This document shows positions 1 to 8,339 of a stretch of 24,898 nucleotides of DNA, piece after piece. A model generated the notes under the pieces. That model saw nothing but the letters and a program-made list of their open reading frames with translations, was not told the origin of the DNA and searched no databases. Source of the stretch: a virus; the IMG/VR virus record IMGVR_UViG_3300034166_001322, positions 1-24,898 of that record. The stretch is one strand, 5' to 3'. The first letter of the stretch is position 1. Each line of letters starts with the position of its first letter. The position numbers were made by a program, and so were the translations under genes.

Positions 1-1058
1 CGACCAGTGATGTCGGCAAGCTGCTTCAGAAGATGCGCGGCAACATGCAGATCGTCACGATGGGCATCAAGATTGCGACGGCGACGCAGCAGCTCACCGG
101 CCTCCTCCAGGCCGTGCCGATGCTGGGTTCAGTAGAGATGGCTGGTGGCGTTGTGCGTATGCTCAACAATCCGTTTCAGCTCCGCGAGAAGTCCGAGTAC
201 ATCATGGGCAAGTCTGAGTTCATGCGGACGCGCGTTCGCACCTACAACCGAGATGTGCGTGAGTTTCTGCGGCGCGTCGAGGACGACTCGCTCTATCACA
301 AAACGCAGCGCAATGCGTTTGCCCTGGTCGGCGCAATGGACTGGGCTGTTAGCTCGGTCGTGTGGATCGCTGCTTACGAGAAGGCTCGCGCTGGCAACGT
401 CGATGGTATCGATGGTGGCGTCGAAGAAGACGCTGTGCGTTTTGCCGATAGCATTGTGCGTCAAACGCAGAGCGCCGGTCTCAACCAAGATCTCCCGCTC
501 GTTATGCGCAACACCGAAGTGGAAAAGATGGTCACCGCCTTCTACTCGTACTTCTCGGTGCTCTACAACTGGACCGCGTACGATCAGGTTCTCGGTGTTC
601 GCAAGAAGCGAGTGCCGCTCTACATGGCGGCGGGTAACTTCTTCCTGATCTACATCCTAGCGCCGCTGATCACCGAGTGGCTTGCCGGTCGCTGGGACAA
701 GGAAGGCGAAGACGACGAAGAGCGCCTGCAGCGCATGTTGCGTGTGATCGCGCGCATGCCGTTCTCTTCGGTGCCGATCCTGCGTGATATCGCGAACACC
801 TACGGCTCGTTCTACGATTACTCGCTGACGCCATTCGAGAGTGGTCTGCAATCGGCAATCGATACGGTAGAGGACATCGCCAGCGGCGAGATCCTCACAA
901 ACGAAGGTGCGCAGAAGAATGCCGCATTCGCCGTCGGTTTCGTTTTCGGTCTTCCAACCGCGCAGATGTACATTACAGCCGACTACATTCGCGACTATGC
1001 GGAGGGCGAAGAAGAGGGTCTCGATCTGACCGAAGCTCTGCTAAGGGACACGCGTTAA
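1..1058 (+). CDS. C-terminal part of a large phage virion or polyvalent protein (5' end outside window)
   Basis: The frame is open from base 3, with no stop before the first in-frame ATG at 33, so this is the last ~352 residues of a protein that begins upstream. It ends with TAA at 1056-1058. The visible part mixes charged helical stretches with hydrophobic segments, around residues 93-110 and 200-217 counted from the ATG at 33, and has an acidic tail. Helix-rich C-termini with hydrophobic patches, located just before tail fibre genes, are typical of large internal virion or polyvalent proteins of podovirus-like phages (LPD38-type C-terminal domains look similar). I infer that class from general appearance and position only. 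It could be an ejected internal protein that contacts the host inner membrane. An independent gene starting at ATG 33 is less likely because the frame continues upstream. Confidence 0.6.
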   Translation, partial: TSDVGKLLQKMRGNMQIVTMGIKIATATQQLTGLLQAVPMLGSVEMAGGVVRMLNNPFQLREKSEYIMGKSEFMRTRVRTYNRDVREFLRRVEDDSLYHKTQRNAFALVGAMDWAVSSVVWIAAYEKARAGNVDGIDGGVEEDAVRFADSIVRQTQSAGLNQDLPLVMRNTEVEKMVTAFYSYFSVLYNWTAYDQVLGVRKKRVPLYMAAGNFFLIYILAPLITEWLAGRWDKEGEDDEERLQRMLRVIARMPFSSVPILRDIANTYGSFYDYSLTPFESGLQSAIDTVEDIASGEILTNEGAQKNAAFAVGFVFGLPTAQMYITADYIRDYAEGEEEGLDLTEALLRDTR

Positions 1059-1073
1059 CAGGGGTGATGTCGA

Positions 1074-3779
1074 ATGCTGCCCAACGAAACTCCGTGGGTT
1101 CTGTACGAGGGCAGCGGCAATCGCGGACCTTTCTCTCTCGTCGTCAGCGGGACTGCGATCAGCTACGCCGACAAGGCGCACATTCGCGTCACGCGTTTCG
1201 CTGCCGACGGCACGAACACCACCCTCGTTGAAGGCACCGATTATCAGCTGAGCGCGAACTCTGCGCTGCCGGATCTCAACGATCCGCAGCGCCCAGTGAC
1301 GACCGCGACCTGTACGCTGAAGGCTGTACAGCCCGTGCTCGCCGCCGGTCAGCATCTACTTATCGAACGCATCGCACCGGCAGAGCAGGATCTCGCTTAC
1401 ACCGCAGCCGGTGGCTTCAGCTCTCGGACGGCAGAGCGAAACCTCGATGCGATCATGCGCGTCGTGCAGCAGATCAACACGTCAGTCTCGCGCGGTATCA
1501 TCTCCAATCGACTGGATGCGACACCGCTCGCGCCTCTTGAATTGCCGACCGCTGATGATCGCGCCGATAGCGTCTTCACTTGGGATGAGAACGGCGATCC
1601 AGACTTCACACCCATCGCTGACTTTACACCTGAGTGGCTCGTCGGTGCTGGCGCTCCGAGCGCATCGACCGGCGCTGATGGAGATATGTATCTCAACAGC
1701 TCTAACGGTGATGTGTACGGGCCGAAGGCAAGCGGTGCGTGGGGATCACCGACGGCGAACATCAAAGGCGCGACGGGCGCTACCGGCGCAACGGGAGCTA
1801 CCGGATCTACGGGTGCGACCGGCGCACAAGGCCCTGCTGGCGATACGGGGCCGCAAGGCCCGCAGGGAGACCCCGGCCCGACGGGCGCGACCGGGCCTAC
1901 CGGCCCGACGGGATTGACCGGAGCGACGGGCGCGACCGGCGCGACTGGTGCAGCTGGCGCTAACGGCGCGACGTGGTCGCAAGGCACTGGCGTCCCTACT
2001 GGCGGCGTTGATGGTGACTTCTATCTGCGCACAACAAACGGTGACGTCTATCAGCGTGCAGCCGGTGTGTGGTCTGTCATCGCTAATATCACCGGACCAA
2101 CCGGCGCGACTGGTGCAACCGGCGCGACGGGACCGACCGGCGCGACCGGCGCGACTGGACCGCAAGGCCCCGCCGGATCCGGCAGCGGCGATCTGCTATC
2201 CACGAACAATCTCTCGGATCTCGCAAACGCCGCTACCGCGCGCACGAACTTAGGCCTCGGCACTGCTGCAACACTCGCATCAAGCGCGGTGGCGCAGACT
2301 GCAAACAATCTCTCAGATCTCGCAAACGCTGCGACCGCTCGTACGAACCTCGGTCTCGGCACCGCTGCGACGCTCGCGTCGAATGCGGTCTTTCAGACTG
2401 CAAACAATCTGTCCGAGGGTAACGCGACCACGATGCGGTCGAACCTCGGCCTCGGCACCGCAGCGCTCCTGTCGCCTTCAGCAAACGTTAACAGCATCCT
2501 CGGTGCTGCCGACTACGCGGCGATCAGAACTCTGCTCAACCTTGTCGTTGGCACAAACGTACAGGCTTATGACGCCGATCTAACAACATGGGCCGGGCTC
2601 ACACCTAGCGCTAACGCTCAGTCGCTCGTCACTGCAGCGGACTACGCTGCTATGCGCACACTGCTCGGTCTCGTCATTGGCACCAACGTCCAGGCGCAGG
2701 ACGCTGGCCTTCAATCCATTGCTGGTCTCACCACTGCTGCGGATCAAAGCATCTATACGACCGCCCTCGACACTTACGCCACATTCTCTTTGACCTCAGT
2801 GGCGCGCACGCTGCTTGCTCAAACCTCGCAAGCGAACATGCGGACAACCGGGCTTGGCCTCGGAACGTCGGCGACTGTCGCGACCGGCACGAGCGGCGCG
2901 ACTATCCCGCTGCTCAACGGCGCGAACACGCACAGTGGCGCGAATGTGTTTTCGGGCTCACTAACGCATTCTGCCGCTGCGTTCGCAACCGGCATTATCT
3001 CGCCAACAGCGCTCGCCGCTGACACGAACGATTGGGCTCCGACGAGCTTCGCGACGTGTAACGTCATCCGCGCTTCGGCCACAACAACATCGCGCAATCT
3101 GACCGGCTTGGCTGGGGGCGCGAGCGGTCGCCGCGTGACCATCCATAACGTCGGTTCAATCAACATCGTGCTCGTCGATGAGAGCGCGTCGTCTACTGCC
3201 GCGAACCGCTTTGCTTTGGAAGGCAACATCACGCTCACGCCAGATAGCTCCGTCACGCTGTGGTGGGATACAACCTCGTCGCGCTGGCGCGCTGAGGGGC
3301 GGACCGCTGTGACCGGCGATGTCACGTCTGCCGGGTCGGCGCTGACCATCGCTGCCGGTGTCGTGACGTTCGCGAAGATGGCGAGCGCTGCTATCGCGAG
3401 CGCGTCAGAGTATCTCGCCAACACCGCGAGCAAGCTGATCAGTGTTGCTGCAGCGTGGGCTGCGGCGGTGCCGGTGACGATTACATTCGCCGCGTCGCAG
3501 ACGCTGGACTTCAACACGTTCATCAACGGCAAGATCACGCTCACTGCTAACATGACGTTGCAGACGCCGACCAACCTGAAGCCGGGTCAGTGCGGATGCA
3601 TCGAGTTCATTCAGGACGCGACTGGATCTCGCACGCTCAACATGACGAACGCATCGTTCATCTCTGCGAGCGGCACCGACATCACGCTCTCGACGGCGGC
3701 TAACGCACGCGATCTGATTTTCTATCAGGTGCTCGCCGACAGTAAGGTTCTACTCAACGCAGTGAAGGCGGTGGCGTAA
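1074..3779 (+). CDS. Large collagen-like tail fibre protein, 901 aa
   Basis: This is probably a receptor-binding fibre. Residues 1-135 resemble the T7 gp17-type virion-attachment domain (beta-rich, ending in a [15 protein letters not shown] helix). [14 protein letters not shown]-type module sits at about 190-228, then a Gly-X-Y collagen stretch at about 232-298, a second GDFYL..NGDVY module at 301-340, and a second Gly-X-Y stretch at 341-367. After that come 33-residue [19 protein letters not shown] repeats (from about 378) and two ADYAAxRTLLxLVxGTNVQAxDAxL repeats typical of phage fibre shafts. The C-terminal ~100 residues (motif TNLKPGQCG) look like a tip domain shared with the second fibre at 4154. 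The ATG at 1074 follows AGGGGTG. The stop overlaps the next start (TAATG). Confidence 0.88.
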   Translation: MLPNETPWVLYEGSGNRGPFSLVVSGTAISYADKAHIRVTRFAADGTNTTLVEGTDYQLSANSALPDLNDPQRPVTTATCTLKAVQPVLAAGQHLLIERIAPAEQDLAYTAAGGFSSRTAERNLDAIMRVVQQINTSVSRGIISNRLDATPLAPLELPTADDRADSVFTWDENGDPDFTPIADFTPEWLVGAGAPSASTGADGDMYLNSSNGDVYGPKASGAWGSPTANIKGATGATGATGATGSTGATGAQGPAGDTGPQGPQGDPGPTGATGPTGPTGLTGATGATGATGAAGANGATWSQGTGVPTGGVDGDFYLRTTNGDVYQRAAGVWSVIANITGPTGATGATGATGPTGATGATGPQGPAGSGSGDLLSTNNLSDLANAATARTNLGLGTAATLASSAVAQTANNLSDLANAATARTNLGLGTAATLASNAVFQTANNLSEGNATTMRSNLGLGTAALLSPSANVNSILGAADYAAIRTLLNLVVGTNVQAYDADLTTWAGLTPSANAQSLVTAADYAAMRTLLGLVIGTNVQAQDAGLQSIAGLTTAADQSIYTTALDTYATFSLTSVARTLLAQTSQANMRTTGLGLGTSATVATGTSGATIPLLNGANTHSGANVFSGSLTHSAAAFATGIISPTALAADTNDWAPTSFATCNVIRASATTTSRNLTGLAGGASGRRVTIHNVGSINIVLVDESASSTAANRFALEGNITLTPDSSVTLWWDTTSSRWRAEGRTAVTGDVTSAGSALTIAAGVVTFAKMASAAIASASEYLANTASKLISVAAAWAAAVPVTITFAASQTLDFNTFINGKITLTANMTLQTPTNLKPGQCGCIEFIQDATGSRTLNMTNASFISASGTDITLSTAANARDLIFYQVLADSKVLLNAVKAVA
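1767..2180 (+). repeat. Two blocks of collagen-encoding Gly-X-Y repeats
   Basis: Bases 1767-1967 and 2094-2180 encode runs of Gly-X-Y dominated by Gly-Ala-Thr, Gly-Pro-Thr and Gly-Pro-Gln. At DNA level this gives low-complexity 9-bp units built on ggcgcgacg or ggcgcgacc. About 22 triplets lie in the first block and about nine in the second. A 41-residue globular module separates them. Such DNA is prone to slippage, so shaft length may vary between relatives. Confidence 0.85.
2205..2470 (+). repeat. 99-bp tandem repeats inside the tail fibre gene
   Basis: Units begin at 2205, 2304 and 2403, exactly 99 bp apart. Each encodes a 33-residue unit starting NNLS and containing TNLGLGTAA or a close variant. 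Units one and two are nearly identical in protein and close in DNA; the third has diverged ([18 protein letters not shown]). A similar unit occurs twice in the second fibre gene, around 4915-5060. These are fibre-shaft repeats, not a mobile element or CRISPR. Confidence 0.85.
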
Positions 3780-4144
3780 TGCTCCCAGGTTTTGCAGGCA
3801 TCGTCGGTTTCGCGGGTGGCGCTGGCCCGGCAAGCATCAGCTCTGCTTGGTCTGCAATCGATCTCGTTTATACCACCGTCAATGGAACCAACGAAGATCG
3901 CACGATCACTTGGACCGGAGGCGGCACGCGCAATATCGATTATGCGGGAGCCTCTTTTGGCACGTTCGAGTATCGTATCGATAGCGGATCGTGGCTGTCG
4001 TACAGCTCACCGTTCGCGCTGAGCAGCGGGCAGACGGTCGGCTGGCGCTACACACCAACCGGAGATGAGTCAGTGACAATAGAAGTCAACGTGGACAGCG
4101 TGCTGCTAACGTCGTTTGGCGTGAGCGCGACTGGCTATCCATAA
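3779..4144 (+). CDS. Small unknown protein between two tail fibre genes, 121 aa
   Basis: The ATG shares its A with the stop of the large fibre (TAATG), so translation is probably coupled. The N-terminus [16 protein letters not shown] is Gly-rich and hydrophobic. The rest is Ser/Thr/Gly/Tyr-rich with alternating polar and hydrophobic residues (for example TFEYRIDSGSWLSYSSPFALSSGQ), which suggests an all-beta fold. There is no Cys and no catalytic motif I recognise. Small GF.G-rich N-terminal proteins are common in phage tail regions. Its place between two fibre paralogues suggests a fibre accessory, tip or assembly protein, but that is inference. Ends TAA at 4142-4144; the next gene starts 10 bp later. 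Confidence 0.75.
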   Translation: MLPGFAGIVGFAGGAGPASISSAWSAIDLVYTTVNGTNEDRTITWTGGGTRNIDYAGASFGTFEYRIDSGSWLSYSSPFALSSGQTVGWRYTPTGDESVTIEVNVDSVLLTSFGVSATGYP

Positions 4145-4153
4145 GGAACGATC

Positions 4154-5581
4154 ATGATCTCCGAAGAAACCCCGCGCGTCGTTCACCAGGGAAGCGGATC
4201 TCTTGGGCCGTTCGCTCTTTCAGTTGACGGCACGCCGATCACATACAGCGCGCCCGCTGAGATCCGCATCACACGTCACTACAACGACGGCACGTCTGCA
4301 GTGCTGGTCAACGGCACGCACTACACGCTCACCGATGAGAGCATCCTGCCTGATGTCGGTGAGACCGATCAGCCGATCTCTGCCGGATCGTTCACGCTTG
4401 AAGCGGATCAGGATGTACTCGCCATCGATGAGTACATCGAAGCTGAGCGCATCACTGTCGCTCGGCAGGATCTCGTGCTGCGCACTGCTGGCGGTTTCAG
4501 TTCGTCATCTTTTGAGCGCAAGCTCGATGAGATCGTCAGGCTGATCCAAGAGCTGCGCACGAAGAGTGATCGCACGCTCACGCTTCACCCGCTGGATGAT
4601 GATGGCGCTCTGGCTTTAGACCGCGCAGCAGATCGAGCCGACAAGCTGCTGGGGTTCGACGGCAGTGGCGCTCTTGAGTTCGTTGACAACACCTTCACCG
4701 GCCCGACTGGCGCGACGGGCGCTGCCGGTGCGAACGGCACGGTCTGGTACACAGGGACAGGAGCGCCGTCAGCAGGCCTCGGCACGACGACCGACCGATA
4801 CCTCAACACGTCGAACGGAGACGTCTACACGAAGGCGTCAGGATCCTGGGTTGCCGACGGCAACATTCGCGGCGCGAGCGGCGCTGGTACTGGCGACATG
4901 TTGAAGACCGAGAACCTTTCCGGTCTTTCAAACTACACAACGGCGCGCAGCAATCTCGGGCTTGGGACTGCATCTGTCCTTGCAGCGACAGCGATTTTTC
5001 AAGTCGCCAACAATCTGAACGAAGGCAACGCCGCGACGATGCGCGGCAACCTCGGTCTAGGCTCGCTCTCGACGTTGAGCACCATCAATAACGGTAACTG
5101 GTCTGGCACCGATCTCTCTGTCGCTAACGGCGGGACCGGCGGTAGCACGCCGGAAGACGCGCGCGCCGCGCTTGGTCTCGTACTTGCGACAACAGCTGAG
5201 TATCGCGCCAACACTGCGAGCCGCGTTCTCACGACCGATCAAGTCTGGGCCGCTGCTGCATTCGTCGCGCTCACCGACGGCGCAACGGTCACGCCAGATC
5301 TATCTCTCGGTTTTAATTTCACCTGGGCGATTGGTGGCAACCGCACGCTGGCCAATCCGACGAACCTGAAGCAGGGGCAGAGCGGCCACATCTACATCAC
5401 GCACACGGGAGCGGCGCGCTCAATCGCTGCGTTCGGCAGCTTCTACAAATGGGCCGAGGGTGCAGCCGGTGCGCTCTCAACTGACGGCGCAGGGACCGTA
5501 GATCGGATCTCTTACATCGTCGTGAATGCGGGGTCGGGAACGGAAATGATCGAGCTGACAATCGCGAAAGATATCAGTTAG
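4154..5581 (+). CDS. Second, shorter tail fibre protein, 475 aa, paralogue of the 901-aa fibre
   Basis: Residues 1-135 align by eye with the N-terminus of the large fibre (ETPxVxxxGSGxxGPF near the start; the helix after GGFSSxxxERxLDxI), so both probably dock at the same kind of virion site. A very short Gly-X-Y run lies at about 182-195, followed by one NTSNGDVY module (about 200-240), two NLGLG repeats (about 255-310) and a C-terminal domain with TNLKQGQSG, matching TNLKPGQCG of the first fibre. The long collagen shaft and the NVQAxDA repeats are missing. The ATG has AAGGAA ten bases upstream. Ends TAG. The two genes likely arose by duplication; the short one may be a second receptor-binding fibre or a side fibre. 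Confidence 0.85.
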   Translation: MISEETPRVVHQGSGSLGPFALSVDGTPITYSAPAEIRITRHYNDGTSAVLVNGTHYTLTDESILPDVGETDQPISAGSFTLEADQDVLAIDEYIEAERITVARQDLVLRTAGGFSSSSFERKLDEIVRLIQELRTKSDRTLTLHPLDDDGALALDRAADRADKLLGFDGSGALEFVDNTFTGPTGATGAAGANGTVWYTGTGAPSAGLGTTTDRYLNTSNGDVYTKASGSWVADGNIRGASGAGTGDMLKTENLSGLSNYTTARSNLGLGTASVLAATAIFQVANNLNEGNAATMRGNLGLGSLSTLSTINNGNWSGTDLSVANGGTGGSTPEDARAALGLVLATTAEYRANTASRVLTTDQVWAAAAFVALTDGATVTPDLSLGFNFTWAIGGNRTLANPTNLKQGQSGHIYITHTGAARSIAAFGSFYKWAEGAAGALSTDGAGTVDRISYIVVNAGSGTEMIELTIAKDIS

Positions 5582-5656
5582 CGGTATTGGAAAGACCACC
5601 ACCCATTCCACCCGAGGCCGAGCGCGGCTAGAGACTGGCTTAAGGAGTAAGGGGCT

Positions 5657-6391
5657 ATGATGCTCGACATCAAAAACACTTCGCGCGACTGGAAGCTCTT
5701 CTTGCAGGAGCTGGCAGCTGAAGCTGTGCGCGACGCTGACACAACGCCGCCCGAGATGGCGTTGCACAACGTACTCCACGATCTCTCTCTTGTTGCCAGG
5801 GCCTACGCTGGTCGTCTTGATGACGTAGAGCGCGGCAGTGGCGACGACGATCTCAAGCAGCTGGTCCCAGACGAGGCAAGTCAGCTGGTCACTGATGCTC
5901 CGTCTGCCACACCCGTGGGGCCGGTGTCTCCTTCCGAGTTACCGGATTGGCTGCTTGAGACCATTCGTTCAATGAGCGATGAGATTGAAGCGCTCAAGGT
6001 GCGCCTGTCCGCGCTTGAAGGACAGGCTCAGATTTCCAGTATCGTTCCGACCGAAACCTATCGCGTCGATGAGTTAACGATCTTCGATGAAGATCGGTCT
6101 GCGTGGAATAGCGTGGAGCGCGCGCGTAGCGCACTGCGCGGTATGATCGGTCGCGAGCATCAGAAGAGAACACGGATCCGCCAAGCGATCCTTGCTCGCG
6201 TCACTATGCTGACGGCGCTGCCGGGAGAACTCACGTCCGACGAGCGCGCCGAGTTGCGTCAGCATCAAGACCGTGCAGCCGAGCTGGGTGAGATCGACGC
6301 CATCGCAGGCGTGAAGCTTGATGAGATTGCGGGCATCGATGATCTCGTCACGCTGCGTGAGTACGATCCCATCAAGGGGTGGCCGGAATGA
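5657..6391 (+). CDS. Unknown phage protein with central coiled coil, 244 aa
   Basis: I do not recognise this protein. ATG at 5657 (a second ATG follows at 5660) has AAGGAG at 5642-5647 and GGGG close by. The N-terminal third is helical and acidic, a Pro-rich linker (TPVGPVSPSELP) lies near residue 90, and a heptad-like stretch (MSDEIEALKVRLSALEGQ) near 107-124 suggests a coiled coil. The C-terminal half is helical and charged (RTRIRQAILARVTML, then an Asp/Glu-rich end). No signal peptide or membrane segment is seen. It sits between fibres and lysis genes and overlaps the next start (ATGA), so it is likely a late gene, either structural or chaperone-like for the fibres. The 75-bp gap before it holds no clear terminator. 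Confidence 0.72.
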   Translation: MMLDIKNTSRDWKLFLQELAAEAVRDADTTPPEMALHNVLHDLSLVARAYAGRLDDVERGSGDDDLKQLVPDEASQLVTDAPSATPVGPVSPSELPDWLLETIRSMSDEIEALKVRLSALEGQAQISSIVPTETYRVDELTIFDEDRSAWNSVERARSALRGMIGREHQKRTRIRQAILARVTMLTALPGELTSDERAELRQHQDRAAELGEIDAIAGVKLDEIAGIDDLVTLREYDPIKGWPE

Positions 6392-6771
6392 ACCCGCGTC
6401 GCTGGCCTCGCCCCTGGCTGATGTACATTGGCGTGTTCATCGCGCTGCTTCTCGTTGCCTTCTTCGTGAAGCTCGGTCTCTCCGTGCTTGAGGTGTACGA
6501 GCGCGCGGCGGCAGAGTTCAGACCTGTTCCCGACATGAGTGGCGGCATTGCTGCGATCCTCGGTGCGCTCGCGATGCTGCTCCCGGCCATCGTTCAGGTG
6601 ATGCAAGTTGTCGGTCAGTACGGGCGCGAGCGCCTCGACCAACAAGCGCGAGGTATCCCGCCAACCGGGATCCCTACTCAGCCGCCGCCGGTCTCCGTGC
6701 CGACGGCGGTCGAACCCTCACCAACCGGAGGGCTGGTCAACAACGAAGCGTTGGGTGGAGGACCGTCGTGA
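6388..6771 (+). CDS. Small membrane protein, holin-like candidate, 127 aa
   Basis: The ATG at 6388 overlaps the previous stop (ATGA); AAGGGG lies about eight bases upstream. An alternative GTG at 6379 would add three residues and is less likely. Two hydrophobic segments are visible, about residues 12-32 (WLMYIGVFIALLLVAFFVKL) and 52-72 (GGIAAILGALAMLLPAIVQVM). A polar, Pro-rich tail follows (PPTGIPTQPPPVSVP). Two transmembrane segments, small size and position immediately before a spanin pair fit a class II-type holin. Holins share little sequence, so this rests on topology and context only. The gene also overlaps the next start (GTGA). Confidence 0.68.
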   Translation: MNPRRWPRPWLMYIGVFIALLLVAFFVKLGLSVLEVYERAAAEFRPVPDMSGGIAAILGALAMLLPAIVQVMQVVGQYGRERLDQQARGIPPTGIPTQPPPVSVPTAVEPSPTGGLVNNEALGGGPS

Positions 6772-7613
6772 AATACGCACCGGCCATAGCGATTGCGTTC
6801 GCAGCCATCCTCGGTTTCTTGTTACTCAGAACCGGCTTCGCAATCTTCGGCTGGCTGATGATTGTCGCCATCGTTCTGGTCGGTGCGTTTCTTGCGTGGC
6901 GCAACCGCGCTTCGCTTCGCCTGTGGTGGGCGCGCAAGACTACTGAGTGGCGCAACGATGCACGCACGCTGCGGTTCTGGCTGCAGCTTGCATTCGCCCG
7001 CAAGCGTGATGCGCAAGCCACGGCTGCGATGGCTCACCAGCAGCACTTCCTGCAGGGCCGCGCGATGGATCCTGTCAATATGATCGTGATCGCGACTGTC
7101 GCGGTCGTGGCTTTGCCGATCATCGGCGGGATCCAAGAGTGGCGGATCAATCGCGTGAAGGCCGAGCGCGATGCGCCGTGCTCTGACGTTGAGGTCAGTC
7201 GCAACAGAAACGGAGAGTTCAGAACCCGCCGCCAAGCATGCTCTGCACTTGGCGCAACAATTGAGAGCGCGCTCGACTGGCGCAATCGTGCAATCGAAGC
7301 AGAGGCGACGTTGATCCGAGATATCGCTCGGATCCGGCAAGAGAACGAACTTGCTCGGATAGCAGAGATGGAAAGGCGCGAGAGAGCGGCGCGTACGAGC
7401 GACAGACAAAGGAGACGACAAAATGAAGCGATCACTGCAGCTCTTGGCGGTCCTAGCCCTGACCTCGACCGGAGCCTGTGCGAGCTTGCCGGGCGCGTCG
7501 ATTGTGCCGCGACCGGAAGCGAGACCGGAGCAACCCCAACTGCCGGTCCCGACAGTGTGTCGGGTGAGAGCGGACGAGCCGACGAGCCTGCCGCTACCGA
7601 CCCTCCCGCCTGA
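6768..7613 (+). CDS. Inner-membrane spanin (Rz-like) with an extra N-terminal membrane domain, 281 aa
   Basis: The GTG start overlaps the previous stop. Hydrophobic segments lie at about residues 3-21, 24-44 and 104-123. The third is followed by a long periplasmic-type helical region (130-225, rich in Arg/Glu with heptad character) and a low-complexity polar tail. The part from Met100 (base 7065) alone has the layout of a classic i-spanin: one N-terminal membrane segment then a coiled coil. The lipoprotein gene overlapping its 3' end in another frame supports the spanin call. Residues 1-99 are an addition to the usual ~150-aa family length and could be a fused membrane or holin-like domain, or Met100 could be a second start. 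Tail residues after 225 are constrained by the overlapping gene. Confidence 0.72.
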   Translation: MKYAPAIAIAFAAILGFLLLRTGFAIFGWLMIVAIVLVGAFLAWRNRASLRLWWARKTTEWRNDARTLRFWLQLAFARKRDAQATAAMAHQQHFLQGRAMDPVNMIVIATVAVVALPIIGGIQEWRINRVKAERDAPCSDVEVSRNRNGEFRTRRQACSALGATIESALDWRNRAIEAEATLIRDIARIRQENELARIAEMERRERAARTSDRQRRRQNEAITAALGGPSPDLDRSLCELAGRVDCAATGSETGATPTAGPDSVSGESGRADEPAATDPPA

Positions 7614-7815
7614 AGAGCCAGCGGTTCCAGGCCGCGCTCGCCCCACCGACGTTGATTGGCTGCAGGGAATGCTTCGGCATTTCCAATCGCGCACCTTGCG
7701 CGCGGAGGTAACCCAGTCTTATGCGGTCAATGTTGCGGACGAAGAGCGACGCGTTCGCTTGGAGAACGCGACCAACCAGAACGGATGCGCCGACCAACTG
7801 GAAGCGCGCGAGTAG
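7423..7815 (+). CDS. Outer-membrane lipoprotein spanin (Rz1-like), 130 aa
   Basis: The N-terminus is a lipoprotein signal: MKRS, a hydrophobic core, then lipobox TGAC with the lipidated Cys at residue 19. The next 50 residues are Pro-rich (for example PRPEARPEQPQLPVP), as in Rz1-type o-spanins. The start has AAGGAG about ten bases upstream. Its first 191 bp overlap the 3' end of the i-spanin gene in the +1 frame, the hallmark arrangement of Rz/Rz1 pairs. The product would bridge to the i-spanin and fuse the inner and outer membranes in the last step of lysis. At 130 aa it is longer than lambda Rz1, with a polar C-terminal extension. No endolysin gene is seen in the window. Confidence 0.8.
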   Translation: MKRSLQLLAVLALTSTGACASLPGASIVPRPEARPEQPQLPVPTVCRVRADEPTSLPLPTLPPEEPAVPGRARPTDVDWLQGMLRHFQSRTLRAEVTQSYAVNVADEERRVRLENATNQNGCADQLEARE

Positions 7816-7833
7816 CAAAAGCGGGGGCAAGTG

Positions 7834-8316
7834 ATGGCGACACCGGAAGACTGGATGCGTGATCGCATCATCTTGATCGAACGCGAACTCGGCGGTGCTG
7901 CCGAGCGCGCGCGTTCGCTTGAGCAAAGCGACACTCTCCTTCGCCGGGAGATCACCGAGATCGGCACTCGCATCACCGAAGAAATGAACCGACAGCACGC
8001 GCACCTTCGCGGCGAGATCAGCCGCCTCGGCGATATAATCTCGGCAGAGCGCGGCGAAATGCGCGCTAGGTTTGAAGCCTCGACTAAGAACCTTGAGATC
8101 TCATTGCACGACGCAATGAAGGGATCCCAAGCGACCGTCATGCAGCAGCGTCAGAGGGAGCTGACTGAACAGAACGAGGTGTTCAAGGAGGAGATCGAGA
8201 AGAGCAAGCGCACCAACCAACACCTCGTGTTTGCGTTCGGCATCATCATCGTTATCGGCGAAAAGATATTTGACTACGCGCCGCAGCTCATCTCGATGAT
8301 CAGCCCGACCCCTTAA
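7834..8316 (+). CDS. Coiled-coil protein with C-terminal membrane anchor, 160 aa
   Basis: ATG at 7834 follows GGGGGCAAGTG; a GTG at 7831 would add one residue. Residues 1-130 are almost entirely charged and helical with repeated Arg/Glu heptads (for example TEIGTRITEEMNRQHAHLRGEISRL starts near residue 45 and is part of a much longer run). One hydrophobic segment lies near the C-terminus (HLVFAFGIIIVIGEKIF, about 134-150). The layout is that of a tail-anchored protein with a cytoplasmic coiled coil. It lies between the spanins and the membrane-protein/Hsp70 group, so a role in lysis timing or in a membrane complex is possible. I recognise no family. Confidence 0.7.
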   Translation: MATPEDWMRDRIILIERELGGAAERARSLEQSDTLLRREITEIGTRITEEMNRQHAHLRGEISRLGDIISAERGEMRARFEASTKNLEISLHDAMKGSQATVMQQRQRELTEQNEVFKEEIEKSKRTNQHLVFAFGIIIVIGEKIFDYAPQLISMISPTP

Positions 8317-8339
8317 AGCTACCCAAGGAGACCGACCCC

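Noticed and set aside
2205-2470. Regular 99-bp repeats as a possible CRISPR array
   Set aside because: The repeats are contiguous, in frame, coding for fibre shaft units, and have no spacers.
2819-3574. A 251-codon - strand frame opposite the large tail fibre
   Set aside because: Shadow of the low-complexity, Ala/Thr-rich fibre sequence; it lacks a ribosome site and a domain.
5582-5656. Possible terminator or small RNA between the second fibre and the coiled-coil gene
   Set aside because: Only a weak 4-bp stem without a T-tract is visible; nothing supportable.
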